The translations under genes were made by a program, and so were the position numbers. A stretch of DNA of 64,000 nt from positions 14,832,001 through 14,896,000 of the forward strand of contig OX387201.1 of NCBI GenBank assembly GCA_947561715.1, read 5' to 3'. Shown here piece by piece: positions 53,001 through 61,064 of this stretch. The stretch's first letter is position 1. Each line of letters begins with the position of its first letter. The DNA comes from Ascidia mentula (Eukaryota; Chordata; Ascidiacea; Phlebobranchia; Ascidiidae). The notes beneath the pieces are model-generated. The model saw only the letters and a program-made list of their open reading frames with translations. It was not told the DNA's origin and made no database searches.

Positions 53001-56000
53001 ATATTTAAACTTAACATCAAAAAATGTTTGGTAATTAATGGTGCGTATCATAAACATAACCTTCAATTTGAAATTTTGCATGCCTTTTTAATGTTGTGTC
53101 AGTGTGTTCAAGATACTGACAATGCTGCTAAAATGCATTGTATGAATCATTACTTGTTTGGATAGGATGATTCATTCAATTTCATCATACACCGGTATGT
53201 TTACTATGTTATGGAATTCGTGGCCGGGTATTGAAGGCATTCAGTTCTTCTATGTAGCATTTCCATGACATCGATAGAGTAAAACGTTTCCGAAAGTTGA
53301 ATGCAAGGAAACGAGCTGCATTATTCAATTCTCTCTTACCCAAATCAACGATGAAAATATAAAAACCGTTTTTGGTAATGTCCAAAATGAACCTTATCAC
53401 TCAAAGTATTATTGTTTAACGAAGTCCTGTGCTTCCCCTGGTCATAAGTCAGAGCCCCTGTTACCCAGTCCAAGATGAGATGAATGGGGCATCCAGACTA
53501 GCACGAAATTAAATAAAAACGCAAGCAGAGTTGCAGTCAACGTTTGTAACAAAAACGCTGTTGCGTCATCAGTTTGCTCTTGGGGTAAAATCAACATTAA
53601 CAGGAAACACGCCAGCGGTTGGACCCAGTCCAAGATGAGATGAAAGTTGGGCACATCTTAATCAGCATTTATTGTATCTGTAATACTTAAAAAAATAATT
53701 TATCTCCGTTTTAATCAATCCAACCGCTGGCGTGTTTCCTGTTAATGTTGATTTTACCCCAAGAGCAAACTGATGGCGCAACAGCGTTTTTGTTACAAAC
53801 GTTGACTGCAACTCTGCTTGTGTTTTTATTTAATTTCGTGCTAGTCTGGCTGTTAGGTATATATAAGTCTGGATGTGTGCGTTTGATTTTAATTCTGATC
53901 TTTGCTCTTGTTTTATGTTTGTTGTTTAGAATACTGATGATGCCGTATAGTGAAATGTACATATTCTGTAGACCAGTATTTTGGAAGGTAGTGCAATAAT
54001 CTAGGTCATGGCTAGTAATACTTTTCACTTTCACATGCATTCACATCCATCGACTCGGCAGTATGATATTTCTTTTCGTGTGTGGACGTGTTGTTTGGCC
54101 ACTTGTTGCATGAAATAAGTTATTCGACAGAAATGCACCAAACATAATCTGTAGTTACACCACGGTTGATGTTGTCAGGGTTCTTTCCGCTTGTCGTATT
54201 TAATGACTGTTTAGCCATAGATTACGCTATCGTCATGCAAAACTGAAATGTGGCCCAGGAGTCCAGTTATGTAGCGCAGAAAAATTTGACTGTTATACCT
54301 ACGTTCCGTTGTGTGCTCTGCAGACTTAAAAAAGAGACGGAATGGGAAATAGAGAGAAAAGGGGGTGTGTCTGTATTTGCACCTGGGTTGGTCCTTTAAA
54401 TTTTTTGCCCTGGGGTTACTGCGATAGACTTGGTTTTGGGGAAATTTACCGCACCCAGTCTTGCACCATTTTAAACATATTATATGTAATATGGGTGTAT
54501 GTCGTATGTCTGTATGTTAGCAAAGTTGCTTTTAAATTGTGAACACCCCTTTAAACGTAATTGATACTGCATTTGTTTTTTAGGTTAATCATTGACGGGT
54601 CTTTTTTTGAATTTCCTACTAAGTTGTAATAATATGTGGTTAGTTGGATCACAATGGTATGATTTTAGGTACAAACTAAAAGTCGGGATTTAAAACCATT
54701 TGTACATGGGTTCCACTAGGATTATGTAGAGTGACATATTGGCAAATAAAAGAATTTGAACCCAGGATGTCCTAGGCACGCTTGAACGATGTTTCCAATC
54801 GCCCGCCGTTTTACAATTGCAGTGAATCATCATGCAACTTATGGTTTTCTAGCCACACCAAGTGACCTAACTTATGTATATTTTTATTGATTTTTTTTTA
54901 GGTATTCGGATTTCACCTCAATGCTGACATTTCGAAAGATCAACATGAAACTCAACAAATGTTTGACGGAATCCTTGTCACCCTGCCCCGCCTGTCAACT
55001 GCTGCTGGAGGCAAATCCCCTCAAGTAATGTTAAAAACATCTCTTATTTCAAGCTGCTGTTGACCATATTGACGTTGCAAACGCACACAAGCGATATATG
55101 GTGTTCTTAAAAATCTTTTTGGGGATTGAAATACACATATTAAGCATTCCAGCATAACCTTATTTGTGTTATTGCACACCGTAGGACCAACCGTTAAACC
55201 ACATCGTTGATCAAAGCACATAGAAATCCGCAAGAAGATTGTAATGCTGAGCAATGTGGTGCCAATAATATGAATTGTGTATAAGGTGCATACAGATGGC
55301 CACTGTTTCGACCTAAAGGGTCTCATCAGCTTGGCCGTTTGGTCAGCAAAGTCGTCTTATAATCACACCAACTGCACTGATGAGACCTTTTAGGTCGAAA
55401 TAGTGGCCATCTGTGTGCACCGATTATAATGCTATTAGGACCACAAAACTGAAAATGAGTTATTTTATGAATATAGTCTGAAATTAAAACATCAACGCGT
55501 TAGTACTGTATAACCATGGCAGGTAATTGTGCAAGAACTGGCCTCGGACATTCTGTCCAAACTTCCAGAACCATTTAACTTGGAAGACGTCCAGACTAAA
55601 TATCCGACCGACTACAGCGAAAGCATGAATACGGTGCTTGTGCAAGAACTCATCCGATTTAACAGTCTGACGTCCGTCGTTCGCAGCAGCCTTCAGGTAT
55701 GGTTTTGTCACCTCAGCAGTTTCAAAAAAATGTGGCTCTTTTGTGACACCTAGCGGCTGCTAATTTTATATCTCAACGCCACAAAATGTCCGCAACATTT
55801 AAAAAACATATAATCAAAAACAAGTTTTGTTTCATTACATTCTCTTTGTACGGTTTATGAAATGATAAACTAAACATTCATAGAATGAGTAAAATAAATT
55901 ATATCTCTTGTTTAGAAAGTTCCGGATGGATTTAACCATGCTTATATACGTTCTGTGGATACCACCCAATAGTATTGCTCTCTTTATTAAAATGTGTTGA

Positions 56001-58585
56001 GGTATTGGTTAACAAAGTCTATTGCCCGTGGCCACGGTATTTCACATGCAAAAAAAAATATATTTAGTAACAATCAATTCAAATTCAGTGTAATAACATA
56101 TTACGTATGGGATGATGCACATATTGAAGTAACAATTTAACCTCGTAAGGTCATTCTTTTAAGGATTTGAAACGCGCTCTACGTGGCCTGGTTCTTCTTT
56201 CCTCCGAACTCGAGGATGTGTTGGACAACATGCTTGTGGGGAAAGTCCCTTCATTGTGGGCGGCAAAATCATATCCGTCGCTAAAACCGCTAGGTGGCTA
56301 CGTGAGCGACCTGATCGCCAGATTGCAGTTCTTCAAGGTTTGTTTCGCGTATGAAGTGTTTTTCAGACTTTTAAATAGTGTAGCTAGTTATTATTTAAAT
56401 TAGGCATTTTGTTCGAAACTAAATTTATTTACACTGTCCTTAAACGTTATTGAAACGTGTTGTAATTGAGGTCATGGGTTTTCCTATGTTGTAGCAAAAA
56501 TCTACAAACCGACTTGTGGTAAACCTTAATTGCATAATGTTTGTTGCCATGTATCAAGGTATAATTATAGAGAGAAAAAAAACATAATACAAAAACGTCT
56601 TGTTTGCTTCACAGACTTGGGTAACTCACGGCAAGCCGGTAGTTTTCTGGATATCTGGATTTTTCTTCACGCAGTCTTTCCTCACTGGGAGCATGCAGAA
56701 TTACGCGAGGTTGCGTCAGATCCCAATCGACCGACTTGAATTCAGATATCACGTGACTGACAAGGACAGGCCAAAAGTTAGGCCGGTAAGAAAATAGTTT
56801 CATGATGGCGACCAACTTGAACATTAGGGTAAGATGAAACCTGTAAGACGACCCAATGAAAATTTATGTACATGTAAGTTAAACCAATCAATAAATACTG
56901 GTCGTAGATGCATCGCAGGCGTCGTCGAAGACAAATTTACGCTTTTGGTGGATTTTGAGCCCAAGACCATAGGCATTCGGCCTCATATTTACCACTGTTG
57001 CATCTTAAAAATGGTCATCGGGTCAACATAGACCAGGGGCGGGCAACATACGGCCCGCGACGAGATTTTGAGCGGCCCGCAGACAGGTTCCGGTCTTACA
57101 TGATAATGTCTTTGTATAGGTGGATAAATACGCGATTAATGTATCGATTCACGAATCCGGCCCGCCAAGTACTTCAAGTTGCCCGCCCCTGACATAGACC
57201 CATAAATGGTCAATGAGGTCACAATCTGTTCCAATATTGTGTTTTTTAATTTTAATATTTCTCTGTAGACCGTCGGAGTTTACATTCAAGGTTTGTTTAT
57301 GGAGGGAGCGAGATGGTGTCGCGAAGAGAAAGTGATTGTCGAATCTCAAACAAAAACGCTCTATGACGTCATACCCGCTGTATCCTTTTTGCTTGCCAAG
57401 TTTTAAACCTATTGCACTTAAGTTTGGCTGTATTATTTTTGTAATGTTTTATCGATAACTTCAACGCCGAAATTGGCCAAATACATAACAAACAAATAAA
57501 GGTATCTTTTTTTGCGTAAAGCCCTGAAAATTAAACAAGATACACCATTGCGTATTATTCACTGTACCAAAATGGGCGTTTAAATTATTATTAAAGTAAA
57601 GATTTTTTGTCTGGCCAACAGGCCGGGAACTGCTTAAATTATATTCCTTAACGTTGGCCGCAATAAGATTTGGTTGGAGCCGCATCAGATCCGCGACAAG
57701 CGAGAGTCGTTGTGTGAAGACAGAGTTTACAAATGTCCAGTGTACAAGACCAGCGCTCGTAGGGGCGTTTTGTCTACCACTGGTCATTCAACCAACTACG
57801 TCCTTACAATAAAGTAAGTTCATTTCAAAATTGTTGTTATTGTTTTAAGAAGCCAAAGAAACTGATTAAGTTTTACAGCACAAATCTTGCCACATTTCTT
57901 ATCGACGCTAACACCCTTACCGACACTCATGGCTTATTCTTCCACCACACGTTAATGCACCAATATTCACTCACTGCTTCAACGAAACGATAGTACAAGT
58001 TGATAATTTGAAACAGAACGTTTCAGATTGAAGTCAGGTTTATTATAAACATACAAAAATCGATTTTGCCTTCACGGTCACCCTCAGTTTTCAGCTGACG
58101 CTAATCTGAAACGTTCTGTTCCAAATTATTAACTTGTATTTTGTCGTTGCGTTGAAGCAGTGAATTAATATTGGTGCATTAACGTGTGGTGGAAACAGTG
58201 GAAAAACTGTTCCTTACACAAATACTTTATTTCCTGTCCTAATAAATCGGTGTCGTTGGTAGTAAGAAAGTGCTCAGTAGAGGTAGATTCTGTCAACATT
58301 AAGGAACAGTGGTACAAGTTTTTATACAATTATTTCTACGGAATTTAGAAAAAAGAAAAGCTAATTCATTGAATACCACAACACGTACCTTGTTGTCCCC
58401 TCGCCGTGACTATGGGGCGTGTTTAAGACTACATCCAACTCCTCCTCCATTCGTAAATTTGATTTTTCTCCTTTAAAAGTTTCTAACAAACGTGGGTCAT
58501 GTATATCTTTAGATTTCCTTCAGCGATGCCAGAACAGCATTGGGTGAACAGAGGAGTTGCTTGTCTCTGTCAACTCGACGACTAA
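13653..58585 (+). CDS. DNAH7-like: Axonemal dynein heavy chain (DNAH7/DNAH12/DNAH3 class), AAA1 to C-terminus
   Basis: Motor subunit of a ciliary inner-arm dynein: it hydrolyses ATP and slides axonemal microtubules. Fifty exons with canonical splice sites and matching phases give 7,998 nt (2,665 aa plus stop); exon positions are in the block entries. Motifs appear in family order: end of AAA1 (ITMNPGYAG), AAA2 P-loop (GGKT), AAA3 P-loop (GPTGTGKS) and Walker B (IVFVDDLN), AAA4 P-loop variant (GGSGRQS), stalk with microtubule-binding domain, AAA5, AAA6 (ISLGQGQGP) and the C-terminal domain ending CQLDD. Family members have about 4,000 residues, so about 1,350 N-terminal residues (tail, linker, AAA1 P-loop) are missing from the window. 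Best recalled match is DNAH7; DNAH12 or DNAH3 orthology cannot be excluded. No frameshift or premature stop was seen, so the visible part looks functional. Confidence 0.97.
15718..15790 (-). mobile_element. SINE fragment in dynein intron 3
   Basis: Shares with 24,429-24,490 the block GTAATACCATGCTTTCGCAT followed by a near-identical CGCCCCACTGC stretch. It is read as a fragment of the same tRNA-derived element family, in minus orientation. Confidence 0.5.
20090..21647. other. Dynein intron 12, 1.56 kb, no gene seen
   Basis: Very AT-rich sequence with no splice-flanked coding block in either strand. The longest antisense ORF (21359-21586) shows no recognisable motif and is probably chance. 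Confidence 0.5.
21648..26255 (+). CDS. Dynein heavy chain block 2: exons 13-23, AAA3 and AAA4
   Basis: Exons: 21648-21886, 22075-22228, 22298-22479, 22826-22973, 23230-23379, 23692-23878, 24182-24331, 24677-24867, 25223-25407, 25654-25759, 26122-26255. Exon 13 holds the AAA3 Walker A GPTGTGKS and [13 protein letters not shown]. Exon 14 holds Walker B ([11 protein letters not shown]) and the PPIELLRQW signature. Exon 15 has [11 protein letters not shown], the AAA3 sensor/arginine-loop region. Exon 20 has the AAA4 nucleotide-binding variant GIGGSGRQS. Exon 21 has the [13 protein letters not shown] segment. All phases match between consecutive exons. Confidence 0.95.
24429..24612 (-). mobile_element. 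tRNA-derived SINE, minus orientation, in dynein intron 19
   Basis: Reverse complement starts TCAGATCTCG, then ACTTGTCGGGAAAAGTGG and CTGCAATGCC. The same blocks in the same order occur at 26,017-26,100 on the plus strand. The distal part (CGCCCCACTGC, ATGCTTTCGCAT) recurs at 15,718-15,790. The element lies 60 bp upstream of dynein exon 20. Confidence 0.6.
25805..26103 (+). mobile_element. tRNA-derived SINE with tRNA-like head, in dynein intron 22
   Basis: Positions 25,933-26,006 fold like a tRNA: 7-bp acceptor stem GCTCCTG/CAGGAGC, an A-box-like TGGTAGAGCG, an anticodon arm TGGGC/GCCCA with loop CTGGTTA, and a B-box-like GAGTTCAAACCTC. The downstream 90 bp match the SINE body at 24,520-24,612 in reverse. 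The left part (GAAAGCGTGGTAATGCCTCTGCG) matches the other end of that copy, so the region is a SINE or nested SINEs and not a free tRNA gene. It ends about 20 bp before dynein exon 23. Confidence 0.6.
26592..29440 (+). CDS. Dynein heavy chain block 3: exons 24-30, stalk and microtubule-binding domain
   Basis: Exons: 26592-26814, 27334-27430, 27650-27834, 28016-28123, 28210-28364, 28665-28830, 29240-29440. Exons 24-26 form the ascending coiled coil ([14 protein letters not shown] to [17 protein letters not shown]). Exons 26-28 contain the microtubule-binding domain ([49 protein letters not shown]). Exons 28-30 return as the descending coiled coil ([12 protein letters not shown], then [13 protein letters not shown]). 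This is the stalk that grips the B-tubule of the neighbouring doublet. Confidence 0.95.
27197..27240. repeat. Dispersed GACCTTACAGGTCGAAACAGTG repeat fragment
   Basis: GACCTxxxAGGTCGAAACAGTG followed by CCTGTCTGCAGC also occurs near 34,765-34,800, and in both orientations at 55,285-55,421. It is probably the end of a miniature inverted-repeat element family. Confidence 0.45.
29561..30029. mobile_element. Long fold-back repeat in dynein intron 30
   Basis: Arms at about 29,561-29,767 and 29,803-30,029 are reverse complements over some 200 bp with few differences. Examples are TTTTCTGGGTTAAAATCTAT versus ATAGATTTTAACCCAGAAAA, and GTGTGAG versus CTCACAC. The spacer is about 35 bp. No coding capacity is seen, so it is a non-autonomous fold-back or MITE-type element. 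Confidence 0.75.
30253..39679 (+). CDS. Dynein heavy chain block 4: exons 31-43, AAA5 and AAA6
   Basis: Exons: 30253-30386, 30574-30745, 31112-31315, 31619-31802, 32526-32767, 33349-33509, 33912-34083, 34356-34499, 35072-35231, 36519-36679, 37880-38092, 39036-39228, 39474-39679. Recognisable family segments are [13 protein letters not shown] (31), [15 protein letters not shown] (32), [13 protein letters not shown] (33), [10 protein letters not shown] (35), [16 protein letters not shown] (36), [20 protein letters not shown] (37), [15 protein letters not shown] (40), [18 protein letters not shown] (41), [20 protein letters not shown] (42) and [16 protein letters not shown] (43). An optional exon lies between exons 39 and 40 (separate entry). 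Confidence 0.95.
32155..32215 (+). repeat. SINE-like B-box relic in dynein intron 34
   Basis: Contains GGTTCAAACCTCGCCGGGATC, which resembles the B-box half of a tRNA-derived element. Similar relics are at 23,075-23,095, 37,410-37,435 and 38,890-38,915. No complete tRNA fold was found. Confidence 0.35.
35579..35959 (+). CDS. Candidate cassette exon of the dynein heavy chain (127-residue insert in AAA6)
   Basis: Open reading block flanked by an acceptor (TTGTATAG at 35571-35578) and a donor (GTATGT at 35960). It is 381 nt, exactly 127 codons, and phase 1 at both ends. It therefore fits precisely between exon 39 (ends 35231) and exon 40 (starts 36519), in frame whether included or skipped. It is much more GC-rich than the introns. 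The encoded peptide is Pro/Arg-rich at the start ([15 protein letters not shown]) and then Ser/Gly-rich ([16 protein letters not shown]). It would be inserted between the KFAEEK helix and the ISLGQGQGP strand of AAA6. I know of no such insert in other members of the family. It may be an isoform-specific loop or a phosphorylated linker; alternatively it is an unrelated ORF. Confidence 0.6.
37250..37520 (+). mobile_element. SINE-related element in dynein intron 40
   Basis: Contains GCAGTGGGGCGATCCTATAC, TGGCATGCAGCGTCTTGTTACG, a B-box-like GAGTTTAAACCTCACCAG and TGCAATGCCATGG. These are blocks seen in the same order in the tRNA-derived SINE copies at 24.5 and 26 kb, though diverged. Confidence 0.45.
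40710..40857 (-). CDS. Nested family unit 1: terminal exon with DDxxxCQW motif
   Basis: Acceptor TTTTATACAG precedes the exon, which starts in phase 2 and reads [20 protein letters not shown], then an Asp/Glu/Asn-rich tail and TGA at 40710. The Asp-rich start, the CQW and the phase match units 2-4, but the tail is shorter and diverged. The upstream partner unit is at 41256-41323. A direct repeat CAAAACATCCCTGCG lies next to the stop. Function unknown. Confidence 0.5.
41256..41323 (-). CDS. Nested family unit 1: conserved PHVxGLF-KTFR coding unit ending in a stop beside a donor
   Basis: Encodes [21 protein letters not shown] then TAA, followed two bases later by a GTAAGT donor. The peptide is nearly identical in units 2 and 3, and most nucleotide differences are at third codon positions, so this frame is under protein-level selection. 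The upstream boundary may be the AG at about 41,343 (GGTTTTCAG). Function unknown. Confidence 0.5.
42533..42727. repeat. Dispersed repeat copy within the nested gene array
   Basis: CGTCTACCAATGATTAACAGCATATTGGCTTTCCTT to TTTCTTGATTAATTGCGGTTTATAAAATTG recurs at 44,573-44,702 with small deletions. It is part of the duplicated landscape of the nested gene family. Confidence 0.6.
42727..43260. repeat. Segmental duplication copy 1 (3' flank of nested unit 2)
   Basis: Closely matches 45,868-46,403, including non-coding blocks such as CCCCTATTGCGGTATTATAG, AATACAAGCGACAATTACAA and CAGATGTAACCAGGTTATTC. The offset is about 3.14 kb. The similarity extends through the adjacent coding exon. Confidence 0.75.
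43251..43758 (-). CDS. Nested family unit 2: acidic terminal exon (about 169 aa)
   Basis: Acceptor TATTTGTGTAG, phase-2 start, then [20 protein letters not shown] and a long Glu/Asp/Pro/Ser-rich tail ending [20 protein letters not shown]. Central landmarks shared with unit 3 are [29 protein letters not shown] and GDKEEIQPL. No membrane span is seen in this exon. The frame joins the preceding KTFR unit (44141-44208) across the intron, but a TGA intervenes there. The protein family is not recognised. It is likely an intrinsically disordered acidic C-terminal tail. Confidence 0.65.
44141..44208 (-). CDS. Nested family unit 2: PHVxGLF-KTFR unit ending in TGA beside a donor
   Basis: Encodes [21 protein letters not shown] then TGA at 44143-44145 and two bases later GTAAGT. 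Relative to units 1 and 3 the changes are mainly synonymous. The open frame extends upstream to about 44,454 but the true 5' boundary is unclear. Confidence 0.5.
45024..45230. pseudogene. Isolated exon-like block, open on both strands
   Basis: Plus strand: acceptor at 45069-45070 and donor GTGAGT at 45231 bracket 160 nt reading [20 protein letters not shown]. Minus strand: the same DNA reads [20 protein letters not shown], reminiscent of transmembrane helix 2 of LGR-type class A receptors (DxxMGIYxL). No partner exons were found for either. It may be a decayed retrocopy or an exon of an unrecognised nested gene. Confidence 0.25.
45464..45710 (-). CDS. Unrecognised ORF between nested units 2 and 3
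   Basis: Open frame ([20 protein letters not shown], then [15 protein letters not shown]) ending in TAA at 45464. The composition looks coding rather than random, but no family is recognised and splice partners are not evident. By position it could be an upstream exon of the unit 2 gene. Confidence 0.25.
45868..46403. repeat. Segmental duplication copy 2 (3' flank of nested unit 3)
   Basis: Partner of 42,727-43,260. Differences are scattered substitutions and small indels only, consistent with a recent tandem duplication carrying the acidic exon and its flank. Confidence 0.75.
46394..46895 (-). CDS. Nested family unit 3: acidic terminal exon (about 167 aa)
   Basis: Acceptor TTTGCGTTTGCAG, phase-2 start [20 protein letters not shown], then a Glu/Asp/Pro/Ser-rich tail ending [20 protein letters not shown]. 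It is very similar to unit 2 over its whole length. The main length difference is around the TADEF segment, where unit 2 has [14 protein letters not shown] and unit 3 has [12 protein letters not shown]. Function unknown. Confidence 0.65.
47339..47406 (-). CDS. Nested family unit 3: PHVxGLF-KTFR unit ending in TAA beside a donor
   Basis: Encodes [20 protein letters not shown], one more Phe, then TAA, and two bases later GTAAGT. The donor phase would join unit 3's acidic exon in the same frame if the stop were bypassed. No clear acceptor lies just upstream. Confidence 0.45.
49539..49790 (+). CDS. Small ORF with N-terminal membrane anchor, 83 aa
   Basis: ATG at 49539 to TAA. It begins [20 protein letters not shown], a strong signal-anchor or signal peptide, followed by a short basic polar region with two cysteines. 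It is nested in the dynein intron on the sense strand. It could be the first exon of a type II membrane protein, or chance. No family is recognised. Confidence 0.25.
   Translation: MKYLLLLLSICVVFLALLMSPFDRQQVLLTFRRTKKHNCVLKSNRKVTEAPPKKHLQYFRFQVNDTPDVRCRFDTDNDKNTQR
49835..50213 (-). CDS. Nested family unit 4: diverged acidic terminal exon (about 125 aa)
   Basis: Acceptor CACAATTTTACAG, phase-2 start [20 protein letters not shown], acidic tail with [10 protein letters not shown] and [17 protein letters not shown], ending [22 protein letters not shown]. Shared landmarks (CQW, PRPxG, EEIQPL, DKDDxDD, INxH) show homology to units 2 and 3, but the sequence is more diverged. A possible upstream exon ends at about 50,482 (YKTLLYF, then GTAAGT); it has the same phase and no stop. 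Confidence 0.6.
53493..53849. mobile_element. Perfect-type fold-back repeat, 131-bp arms
   Basis: Arms 53,493-53,623 and 53,719-53,849 are reverse complements with only a few mismatches; the spacer is 95 bp. ACCCAGTCCAAGATGAGATGA also occurs as a direct repeat at about 53,463 and 53,623. The high arm identity implies a young element or ongoing gene conversion. No ORF of significance. Confidence 0.8.
54902..58585 (+). CDS. Dynein heavy chain block 5: exons 44-50, C-terminal domain and stop
   Basis: Exons: 54902-55024, 55523-55696, 56164-56337, 56615-56785, 57269-57379, 57668-57813, 58513-58585. Segments in family order are [114 protein letters not shown] and [15 protein letters not shown] followed by TAA. 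This is the conserved C-terminal domain of axonemal dyneins. The acceptor of exon 49 (AATAAG) has a weak pyrimidine tract. A candidate AATAAA lies at 59,090-59,095. Confidence 0.95.
55285..55421. mobile_element. Short inverted-repeat element with GGTCGAAA/TTTCGACC ends
   Basis: Arms 55,285-55,330 and 55,377-55,421 (CAGATGGCCACTGTTTCGAC versus GTCGAAATAGTGGCCATCTG). Its internal motif recurs singly at 27,197 and 34,765. It lies in dynein intron 44. Confidence 0.65.
57034..57191. mobile_element. hAT-type miniature transposon (158 bp) with 8-bp target duplication
   Basis: Terminal inverted repeats CAGGGGCGGGCAAC and GTTGCCCGCCCCTG. Flanked by the exact 8-bp direct repeat ACATAGAC (57,026-57,033 and 57,192-57,199), the hallmark of hAT-superfamily insertion. 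It is GC-rich relative to its host intron (dynein intron 47) and carries repeated GGCCCGC motifs. It is non-autonomous. Confidence 0.85.
57941..58193. mobile_element. Fold-back repeat in dynein intron 49, about 90-bp arms
   Basis: Arms 57,941-58,029 and 58,103-58,193 pair as inverted repeats (TCCACCACACGTTAATGCAC versus GTGCATTAACGTGTGGTGGA). The match is imperfect in the middle of the arms. Non-coding. Confidence 0.65.
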
Positions 58586-61064
58586 ATTTATTTTTGTGTT
58601 TATTGTTTCTGCTCTTAAACATTCCTTCTCAAATGCATTTATGACTCAGGCCTGCAAGATCCAATCGTCCATGATGTCTCGTTTTGTCTGCACTTGTTTC
58701 TTTTAATCACAACCGCCAACATTTCCTATCCTACACGCCCATTATACCTATGACAGAATATGAACAAATTTTGTACATGAGTTATAATTTCTTCGTGTTA
58801 TAATGTTGATAATGAATATGTTTATGTGATCACTGTTACACATCTTTACCACTGTCTAAATACTACTAAACGTAGTCAAGTGAAATGTGTTTTTCTTTTA
58901 TAATGATCACTGCTTCTTATATGTAGTTTTTAACATACACACTAGTGGCACTTCATAGCTTTGTATATATTTTACCACGCTCGCTTTTGTTCAAACTTGA
59001 CTTCCTGTGTTTGGTGTAAAAGCTTTGCGATGCTCATTTCATATATTTCAGATATACTTTCACGGTGCTGTAGCGCTTATAAATTGCTGAATAAAAAATG
59101 TACACATCAGTACACTGGTACTATAGGAAAATATCGAGTAAATAATATGTACAATTATCACTTTCGATTAATCACCGAAATCATGCAATTCATGAAAAGT
59201 CCGTGTTTTATTTGTCTGGCCAATGAAACGGCATTTTTTGTTACTCATTAAACTGCTCTATTTTGTAGTTGATCAAACGCCGTTTTTTTCCATAGTGGAG
59301 CAAACACTAACATTTATGAGATCATGGCCTGGACCTTTCTCCCGCATTCCCTTCGCATTGCAGCAGTATCAAACAAACTGTTTCAAATGAAAAAATGTAT
59401 TGATATTCTTTACCAAAATATGTCAAAATATAATATCCGGCCCGAAGGCATTTTCTCCTTCACAAATTCAACCGAATATCACGTGGGTTAAATTCCAACC
59501 ACTGGGAAGCATTATACGTAGGGGATCCACTCGATATTCGCGGTCGAATCACTTCCTATTCGCTCCATTGTGTTGTAATCCCCACAGCTTTTTCACTTTA
59601 GGGATTATGGCGGTCGCATTTTCGGCGCAGTGACTAATGCCCTCTTTTTGTTCGTGATTTAACGGTTAGTTTGCTTTTTCTGGGGAGTTCTATCTTGTGT
59701 TGTCCGACCTTAGTGGTACTAGAAACCCATCTCTGCAGTGTCCTGTACATCAAAATATCTTATACCCGTGACGAATTAACCCGAAAGATGTTGATACTTT
59801 CTATTAAGACGAAGAGACATTTTACAGAAATTCCGGCATTTTCACCAGACAGTATGTTAAGCTTTGTATAAATGCGATTTAACAAAAAAAAAGCTTTTTA
59901 GTTGTTGTTCAAAATGGTAATCAGATCACATTTTTACTGATTTTGATAAAATCAGCATAAAAATTAACAACTTTTCAACACGCGTAATCACTTTAATTTC
60001 TAAATTACAAAATATTGACATAAATGCGTAAAACCTAAACCTATTTTTCTATATACATGTGTCGGAAGCAAGAAACATGTTTCATTTTCTAATTCCGCAC
60101 AAAGAATAACGGGAAGTGCTTAGACACGTGGTAGACTTGCCACATAAGATACCTTTATTGTGAGAATGCGCACGTTCAAGTCAATACACAAATGATACTT
60201 CGACTTGACAATGAAAAGGCCACGGAAAAGGAGGCTGCCTCACAAAAGCGGGCGAGATAGTCCTCCAGGCGGCAAATTGTTCCATGCTAAAACAACACTA
60301 AACGATCTAAGGCGTCGATTTCTGACGACTTTTCAGGCTTCAGAAGACCGTCGCCTCTGCAGGGGGCAGGACGCCACTTTGCTGTGTTGTCGCAGTGTCC
60401 GTTTTAGCGCCAGCAGCACAAAGGCGATCGGGACGACTCCATCAGTCCTGCCGCCCGCAAGGGTCGACATTAGAAAGTTCCCGCAAAGCGAAGGTTTCAG
60501 TCACAGATCTGAAAGTTGAAACCGAAAAAAAAGTTTTAAAGTTGAGAATGTGTAATATTTGTTAAGAATCAATATATAACGAGAATTTCATACAGCAAAT
60601 AATATCTCAATTAGTTGCTGGGCGTACGTTGTTCGCTAGTTTTTTTTTTTTCAGTTTAGACTAATATTAATTTCTGACGCATTTGTTACAAAATGTAGTT
60701 CACTCATTCCGACAACTTACAGATTACAAATATAAATATTTTTATTCGTAATAATTTTTCCCTACCATTTGTCGTGAAATTCGAGGGTTGAAAACATGTC
60801 TAGTTGAAAAATTTGATCTGGCCGCATGCAAATGTTAAAACCATTTTTCTGGTTACTTAATCTAGCTTATTTCGAGGTGCTTTAGTGTCGTTGTGCGACC
60901 AAAATTATTGTTTAAACATCACAATTTTATCGCTTGCGTTTCTTAAAGAAAAGTGAGTTTAATTTCACTTTCTTAGGTATTTCAAAAAAAAAATCAGTTT
61001 ACCTCACAGGAAACTTCCCTTCCCTTCACGATATCTGATTATTTATTCATCATTTCTCTGTCAG
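58586..61064. other. 3' flank of dynein; one GC-rich ORF, otherwise nothing recognised
   Basis: AT-rich 3' flank. A basic, Arg-rich open frame (60,211-60,519, 102 aa, starting MKRPRKRRLPHKSGRD) is notably GC-richer than its surroundings and might be an exon. No family or clear splice sites are recognised. Confidence 0.3.

Larger units (their letters stand above)
39680..54901 (+). other. Giant dynein intron 43 (15.2 kb) hosting nested genes
   Basis: Donor GTAGGT after exon 43 (HPE) and acceptor TTTTTTTTAGG before exon 44 ([11 protein letters not shown]). The family protein is continuous across this junction, so the intron is real on this assembly. Other introns of the gene are mostly below 1 kb. 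It contains the minus-strand acidic gene family (units 1-4), a segmental duplication, a fold-back element and several unassigned ORFs. From 50,250 to 53,460 nothing recognisable was seen apart from short simple repeats such as ATTGATTGATTG near 51,900. Confidence 0.85.
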
